This document shows positions 59,248 to 64,000 of a DNA stretch of 64,000 bases, piece after piece. Each line of letters begins with the position of its first letter. Positions within the stretch are counted from its first letter, which is position 1. The notes under the pieces were generated by a model that saw only the letters and a program-made list of their open reading frames with translations, ran no database searches and was not told where the DNA came from. The position numbers and the translations under genes were made by a program. The DNA comes from Sulfurivirga caldicuralii (GTDB lineage Bacteria; Pseudomonadota; Gammaproteobacteria; Thiomicrospirales; Thiomicrospiraceae). The stretch lies in assembly GCF_900141795.1 (NCBI RefSeq), contig NZ_FSRE01000001.1:533712-597711 (forward strand). The letters are read 5' to 3'.

Positions 59248-60296
59248 GCAGCAAGGACTGGAAAAAGGCCTGCATGGACGAGCAGACGCCGCTCAAGCGT
59301 GCAATTCGCATTATTGATAGCGCGGCCCTGCAGATCGGGCTGGTCACTGACGCGGCAGGTCGACTTAAAGGTGTCGTGACCGATGGCGATATCCGCCGTG
59401 CGCTGCTCAAGCCGGATACCACCTGGGACATGCCTATCAGAGCGGTGATGAACCCGAACCCTGCCGTGGTCAAGCCAGCCATTTCCCCGGCACAGGCGCG
59501 GGCACGCATGCAAAAGCGCTCCCTGCGCCATCTGCCCATCGTGGATGACAGCGGGACACTTGTCGGATTGCACACCTGGGATGAAACCGTTACCCAGCGC
59601 AAGGACAACTGGGTCGTGCTGATGGCCGGTGGCTTCGGCACCCGCCTGCGTCCGCTGACCGATGAGACCCCCAAGCCTCTGCTGCCGGTGGGCAACAAGC
59701 CGATTCTTGAACATATTCTGGAATCCTTTATCGAAGCGGGCTTCTATAAGTTCTTTATTTCCGTGCACTACAAGGCTGAGATGATCAAGCGCCACTTTGG
59801 TGATGGCTCAGAATGGGGCGTGCAGATCCAGTATCTGGAAGAGTCCGAGCCGCTGGGTACTGCAGGCTGCCTGAATCTGCTGCCCGAAAAGCCAGATAAG
59901 CCCCTCATTTTGATGAATGGCGATTTGCTCACCAAGGTGGACTTTGAGCGGTTGCTGGAATTCCACGAATCCGAACAGGCGTTTGCGACGCTGTGCGTGC
60001 GCGAATATACCCAGCAAGTGCCCTACGGCGTGATCGATGCCGATGGCAGCCGCCTGCAGCAGATCGTGGAAAAGCCGGTACAGCGCTATTTTGTTAATGC
60101 CGGCATCTACGTGATGAGTCCCGAATTTGTGCGTGCCTTGCCAAAAGGACGCAGTGATGTGCCGGATCATCTGCAGTCCGCTGCAGAGCTGCAGCGGAAT
60201 GTGACCATTTTCCCCATTCACGAATACTGGCTCGACATCGGCCGCATGGATGACTTCCAGCGCGCTCAGGACGAGTACCTGCGCCAGTTTGCATGA
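59244..60296 (+). CDS. ptmE: PtmE-like glucosamine-1-phosphate guanylyltransferase
   Basis: By analogy with Campylobacter PtmE, it makes the GDP-linked precursor that LegB uses. The 350 residues contain paired CBS domains (about 5-118) and a nucleotidyltransferase domain (from about 122) with the signature VVLMAGGFGTRLRPLTDET. It overlaps legG by 4 bp and the next small gene by 4 bp. The GDP link is known for the family and not visible in the residues. Confidence 0.85.
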   Translation: MSSKDWKKACMDEQTPLKRAIRIIDSAALQIGLVTDAAGRLKGVVTDGDIRRALLKPDTTWDMPIRAVMNPNPAVVKPAISPAQARARMQKRSLRHLPIVDDSGTLVGLHTWDETVTQRKDNWVVLMAGGFGTRLRPLTDETPKPLLPVGNKPILEHILESFIEAGFYKFFISVHYKAEMIKRHFGDGSEWGVQIQYLEESEPLGTAGCLNLLPEKPDKPLILMNGDLLTKVDFERLLEFHESEQAFATLCVREYTQQVPYGVIDADGSRLQQIVEKPVQRYFVNAGIYVMSPEFVRALPKGRSDVPDHLQSAAELQRNVTIFPIHEYWLDIGRMDDFQRAQDEYLRQFA

Positions 60297-60604
60297 AGAT
60301 GGTCGGTTCCGAGGAGGTGTTGAGTCTGGTCCTGCCAATGGTGTGTCAGCGTTCATTTGAGGCGGATGCGGAGTATGTCGACTGTATCCAGCATGGGGTT
60401 TGCAGAGGCGTGTTCGAGCGTGCTGGCATGCAGCCACTGAATTTCCAGCGGAGCGAGATGATTGTCCCAAATTACTTTGAACCCTTCGAACAGCGAAATG
60501 TGCCTGTTTATTGTGTGGCGGACCCGGTTCCGGAAGGGGTGCTTTATCGGCAATTCAAGGCCGATGGTGATCAGGATCGCCCCAATCTACTGGAGCAGAT
60601 ATGA
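60293..60604 (+). CDS. Small protein of unknown function within the legionaminate operon
   Basis: The 103 residues overlap ptmE and legF by 4 bp each (ATGA both sides), so it is translated with them. There is no signal peptide or membrane segment. The part VCRGVFERAGMQPLNF has the look of the C-terminal helix-strand of a GNAT acyltransferase, and the remainder includes IVPNYFEPFEQRNVPVYC and QFKADGDQDRPN. I do not recognise it securely. It may be the truncated C-terminal half of a longer protein, yet clean operon overlaps argue it is expressed. Confidence 0.6.
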   Translation: MKMVGSEEVLSLVLPMVCQRSFEADAEYVDCIQHGVCRGVFERAGMQPLNFQRSEMIVPNYFEPFEQRNVPVYCVADPVPEGVLYRQFKADGDQDRPNLLEQI

Positions 60605-61314
60605 GTTATCAGGGTAAGACCTTTCTGGGCGTGATTCCGGCGCGGGGGGGCAGTAAGCGCCTGCCAGAAAAAAATATCCGTCCCCTGGCGGGGAAACCCC
60701 TTTTGGGGTGGACAGCAGAAGCCGCCTTGCAGTCCAAGTATCTGGATGATGTGCTGGTTTCGACGGATAGCGAAGCCATTGCCCAAGTGGCCAGAGATTT
60801 CGGCGTGGCAGTGCCGTTCATGCGGCCGACCCATCTGGCTACGGACGAAGCCTCCACATTCAGCGTACTCCGGCATGCCCTGTCGCAATGGGAGGCGTTG
60901 CATGGGCCGGTCGATTACGTTGTGGTGCTGCAGCCCACATCCCCTCTGAGAACAGCGCAACATATCGATGAAGCAATTGAACTGGCCGTTGAAAAGGCTG
61001 CCGGTGGGGTTGCCAGCGTGTGCCCGGTGGATCACCCACCGGAATGGATGAACACCCTGTCTGAAGATGGGCGGATGGATAACTTCCTGCGCCCGCAAGT
61101 GATTGGCAAGCGTTCTCAGGAGTTTCCGCAGCAGTATCGTCTCAATGGTGCAGTGGGAATATCCCGTGCCGAGAACATTCGGGAAGGGCGAGATTTCTGG
61201 CATACACCCAGGCTGTACGCCTACCGGATGGATCCCCTGCACAGCGTCGATATCGACTCGGAGCTGGATTTTCTGCTGGCGGAAACCATTCTCCGCCAGC
61301 GAGGTCATTCTTGA
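60601..61314 (+). CDS. legF: CMP-legionaminic acid synthetase (NeuA family)
   Basis: It activates legionaminic acid with CTP (PtmB/LegF in Campylobacter). The 237 residues contain the N-terminal signature IPARGGSKRLPEKNIRPLAG and VLQPTSPLRTAQHIDEAI. It is the last gene of the operon, overlapping the converging maf gene by 10 bp. Confidence 0.9.
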   Translation: MSYQGKTFLGVIPARGGSKRLPEKNIRPLAGKPLLGWTAEAALQSKYLDDVLVSTDSEAIAQVARDFGVAVPFMRPTHLATDEASTFSVLRHALSQWEALHGPVDYVVVLQPTSPLRTAQHIDEAIELAVEKAAGGVASVCPVDHPPEWMNTLSEDGRMDNFLRPQVIGKRSQEFPQQYRLNGAVGISRAENIREGRDFWHTPRLYAYRMDPLHSVDIDSELDFLLAETILRQRGHS

Positions 61315-63764
61315 TCAAGTCGGTTCAGCAATTCCTCGGCCTGTTGTCTGAGTCCTGCATCAGCGGTTTTTTCCAGCACATGTAGAGCACACTGTTGTGC
61401 GGCAATCATATCGCCACCCTTGAAAGCAGCCTCGCCCGCTTTGAGCCATACTGAATAGTCATCCATATGTTTGCTCAGATAATGGTCGTATAGCTGCACC
61501 GCACCAGCGAAATCACCTTGGGCAGCCAGCAAATCCGCATAGAGAATCAGGTAGCGTTCGTCATACTGAATCAGCATTTCCAGTGCCGGCATGGCCAGCT
61601 CTAGATTGCCTTGCCGAAGTGCAATCTGTGCAATGCGATTCAGTGCTTTGGGAAGGATGTCGGTTTCATTGACCTGTAGATAGGCCTGCAGTGCTTCGGC
61701 TTCCTTTCCACTGAGTTCAGCCAGATAACCACAGCCGAGGGCGTGAATTTGCTCAGCGCGCTGCGTGCCGCCATCCTTGAGTGCCGGTAGCAAAATCTCT
61801 ATGCCATGCTTGTCCCGGGCTTCAAACAGTTCATTCAGGAGTTTGAGTTGATGTTCCAGTTTCTGAGCCTGGCTTTGCAGGCGGTTGACCAGTTTGCTTT
61901 CCAGGTCGTTATGAAGTTTGTCTTCGTGCAGACTCTGAAGTTTTTCCACCAGCTTGCGATCTTTATCATTCAGCTCTGCTGGTGAAAGAGCATGGAACTT
62001 GAGCCACCAGTAAATGCGCCCCTCCATGCCGTTTTCGATCCAGAAACGGGTGCATTTTTGCAATTTGGCCGGATCCAGAGCATCGATCTCGTTTTGAATA
62101 TGTTTTATTGATCGTTCCAGTGCGTGCCGCAAATCGGTGGCGTTTTTATGGAAGGCTTCGAAATAATTGGTGAGAGACGTTTTGATCTCATCGTGGCTCT
62201 GTTCCTGCTCCTCATCCTGAGGACGCATGAATTCTTTGTAGCTGCCGACGGCATACTGGAATAGGAGCTCCAGTTCGTCCTTGTGTCTTGACTCCAGTTT
62301 CTTTTTGATCCGGACGATGCCTTGTGTCAGTCGGTCCAGTTGCTCATAGTCCTCGAACAATCTTGATGCTTTCTCCATGCCTTCCTTGGCAAGTTTCTGT
62401 ACAGAGCGGATTTTCTTCAGTTCTGTCTGCACTTCCCCCAGCGCCTCCTGCAGATAGCGTTTACGTGTGGGGGGATCTTTTTGCAGATGACCTGCGATAG
62501 CAGTGCGTACCTTTTTAATAGTTTCCCTGCTGTTTAGTTGTACTTTCTCGAAACGGGCAAGTGGTACACCCTTGAGTCGGGCGGATTCGTGGCCTAGTTG
62601 ATAGACATGCAGGTTTGGGCGTTCATGGCGGATTTCCTGAACAAAGCTTTCCATAGCCTGGGCGGCCTGATAAAAAGGTGTGTTTGTCAGTGCCTGTCGT
62701 CCGGAATAGGTTTCGATACGCAGATCTGACTCATGGGCATTTTTGGCCATCTTTGCTTCCAGACTGCCGGACTCATGGGTTTCACCCCGTGGACCAAAGC
62801 AGAAATCCACACCCAGAAGATAAATATTCTCTGCACCCATGTAAGTGACAAGCTGCAGCAGGGTGTTGGTCACCGTAGGGCCCACCGTGGGAAGGTTGCG
62901 AACCTCGGCTTCCGTATGCCAGGGGTAACGATATTCACTGAAGGCGTCCAGGTTGCGCCATTCGCCCAACAGGGCGCTATTGGTGTAATTGGTGTGCAGC
63001 AAACAGGTTTCTCCCTCAAACGGGGTTATCCATTTCGAATTGTCATAACTCACGTCATTGGGATCGACCGCTGCAAAAAAGTCCGGTGTGATGCCTTCCT
63101 CTTTAAGGCGTCTGCCTATTCTCGCTACTGCGGCGATGATCAGCTGGTCACGATTTTGCTTGATCCACTCTATGCCATTGTCCAGGGTAGGCCCACCTCC
63201 CAAGAGCAGGACACTGCGGCCCTGAAGTACATCCTTGAGGTCGGCAACCGGTTTTTCATTGAAAGGAACATTGAAGAGCTGTGCATCGATGAACCGACGG
63301 GTGCCGAGCAGGGATGCCTGGGAGAACTGAAAGATCTTGTAGGTTTCCAGCAGTTCTGGCCACATGGCAGCATAGTCCGGATTGACATTGTCAAGAATGG
63401 CAAGGCTGCGCACCACCATGTAGCGATTGTGGTCGATGTATTCGGGATATGCCTCGGCCAGCGCCTTCATGTCCAGCGTTTCGAAAGGCCGCACCTCAAC
63501 GCATTTTGCCTTGGGAGACTCAATCTGCTCCAGCACATCTTCCCTTTCCAGAATGATGAACTTTTTACGCTCACCGCATTTTTGTTCCAGGTGCCTGGAA
63601 AGCAGTCCACTATCGCTGCCACAGATGAGATAAAGCATGTCCGGTTGGTCAAACGTATCACCAAAGGTGCGTTCAAAAATGACGTTGGCTGGCTGCTGTG
63701 CAAAGGCGGGCCCGTTGATCTCTGTCAGCCAGCGATCGCCAAATCGATTTTCCTGCCAGGGCAT
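61305..63764 (-). CDS. maf: Maf-type flagellin glycosyltransferase (DUF115) with C-terminal TPR-like region
   Basis: Motility accessory factors transfer nonulosonic acids such as legionaminate to flagellin in the cytoplasm. The protein (819 residues from this start) has a GT-A-like DUF115 domain (about 190-420, SVLLLGGGPTLDNGIEWI, GVDFCFGPRGETHESGS), a long coiled-coil region (about 430-680) and C-terminal TPR-like helices. I chose the ATG at 63762-63764, which has GGAG upstream; ATG 63785 has no Shine-Dalgarno. A sigma54-like site is upstream. Confidence 0.85.
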   Translation of the reverse strand: MPWQENRFGDRWLTEINGPAFAQQPANVIFERTFGDTFDQPDMLYLICGSDSGLLSRHLEQKCGERKKFIILEREDVLEQIESPKAKCVEVRPFETLDMKALAEAYPEYIDHNRYMVVRSLAILDNVNPDYAAMWPELLETYKIFQFSQASLLGTRRFIDAQLFNVPFNEKPVADLKDVLQGRSVLLLGGGPTLDNGIEWIKQNRDQLIIAAVARIGRRLKEEGITPDFFAAVDPNDVSYDNSKWITPFEGETCLLHTNYTNSALLGEWRNLDAFSEYRYPWHTEAEVRNLPTVGPTVTNTLLQLVTYMGAENIYLLGVDFCFGPRGETHESGSLEAKMAKNAHESDLRIETYSGRQALTNTPFYQAAQAMESFVQEIRHERPNLHVYQLGHESARLKGVPLARFEKVQLNSRETIKKVRTAIAGHLQKDPPTRKRYLQEALGEVQTELKKIRSVQKLAKEGMEKASRLFEDYEQLDRLTQGIVRIKKKLESRHKDELELLFQYAVGSYKEFMRPQDEEQEQSHDEIKTSLTNYFEAFHKNATDLRHALERSIKHIQNEIDALDPAKLQKCTRFWIENGMEGRIYWWLKFHALSPAELNDKDRKLVEKLQSLHEDKLHNDLESKLVNRLQSQAQKLEHQLKLLNELFEARDKHGIEILLPALKDGGTQRAEQIHALGCGYLAELSGKEAEALQAYLQVNETDILPKALNRIAQIALRQGNLELAMPALEMLIQYDERYLILYADLLAAQGDFAGAVQLYDHYLSKHMDDYSVWLKAGEAAFKGGDMIAAQQCALHVLEKTADAGLRQQAEELLNRLDQE

Positions 63765-63804
63765 GTCTGTATCACTCCGGTTCATTTTTCAATGTGTGTA
63801 CATA

Positions 63805-63819
63805 GCATGAGTCATGCCG
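63805..63819 (-). promoter_or_regulatory. Possible sigma54 promoter of maf
   Basis: On the minus strand CGGCAT-GACTC-ATGC: the invariant GG and GC are at the right spacing, but flanks are weak. The predicted start near 63793 leaves a leader that fits the ATG at 63764. Confidence 0.4.
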
Positions 63820-63840
63820 GATTTTGTGTCAAAAAAATGT

Positions 63841-63866
63841 TAAAGATCATCGCGCCCGGCCGATAC
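63841..63866 (+). promoter_or_regulatory. Sigma28 promoter of the flagellin gene
   Basis: TAAAG (63841-63845) and GCCGATAC (63859-63866), 14 bp between TAAA and GCCG. It is 67 bp before the flagellin start. Confidence 0.8.
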
Positions 63867-63932
63867 AGGAAGTGAGAATGGAGGCAGAGACCTCCCAATC
63901 AACTGCCAAGCAAGCCAAAAAGGAGATCAATC

Positions 63933-64000
63933 ATGGCATTGGTAATCAACACCAACATGTCGTCAGAAAACGCTGTACGACTGCTGGATCAGACTTCCCG
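63933..64000 (+). CDS. fliC: Flagellin, N-terminal fragment (runs off the window)
   Basis: Only the first 22 codons are present: MALVINTNMSSENAVRLLDQ and two more. This is the conserved flagellin N-terminus. AAGGAGAT precedes the ATG. Cut by the window end. Confidence 0.93.
   Translation, partial: MALVINTNMSSENAVRLLDQTS

Overview
The window is about 58% GC, densely packed and free of large foreign islands. Its gene orders are typical of a motile, polarly flagellated gammaproteobacterium: grpE-dnaK-dnaJ-dapB-carA-carB-greA, queA-tgt-yajC-secD-secF, and flgN-flgM-flgA / cheV / flgB-to-flgL. I cannot name the genus from sequence alone. The large DUF505-like protein and the proton-pump remnant would fit a chemolithotrophic sulfur-oxidiser-like lineage, but that is a guess.

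Layout. 1-3200: psiE-like membrane gene, then recN and nadK on the minus strand. 3200-14550: hrcA-grpE-dnaK-dnaJ, dapB, carAB, greA and a DUF4149 gene on the plus strand. HrcA control is shown by a CIRCE operator, with sigma32-like promoters before hrcA and dnaK. A leader with a terminator and a competing hairpin precedes carA. 14670-17820: a secreted small protein, then a tightly coupled DUF455 / methyltransferase / ROK sugar kinase / thioredoxin-like operon. 17840-18190: an inverted pair of REP-like repeats and a 273-bp MITE-like element. 18240-28150: a three-gene minus operon (Rossmann protein, membrane protein, cupin), a CBS protein, thioredoxin, fumC, prfB (no programmed frameshift), lysS, a transposase relic, initiator tRNA-Met and ppsA. 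28150-30850: a wrecked proton-pump P-type ATPase and the large DUF505-like gene. 30960-38630: queA, tgt, yajC, secD, secF, prfC and a CxxCxxCC protein.

38685-64000 is a flagellar and flagellin-glycosylation locus. It holds flgN, flgM and flgA (minus), cheV, an flgT-like gene, flgB to flgL, an MltC-like lytic transglycosylase, and a legionaminic-acid pathway (legB, legC, legH, legI, legG, ptmE, legF). It ends with a Maf-type flagellin glycosyltransferase (minus) and the first codons of a flagellin. Sigma54 (GG-N10-GC) and sigma28 (TAAA-N15-GCCGATAA) promoters can be read before most of these units. They suggest that the transglycosylase/legionaminate operon belongs to the flagellar regulon. 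The lytic transglycosylase probably supplies the peptidoglycan-cutting activity that the short FlgJ lacks. The sugar made by the leg genes is probably transferred to flagellin by the Maf protein next to the flagellin gene.

A 22-bp REP-like sequence (core AAAAAGTCGGGGACCCCCC) occurs six times. Two copies lie in frame inside genes and encode the same KVGDPP peptide.
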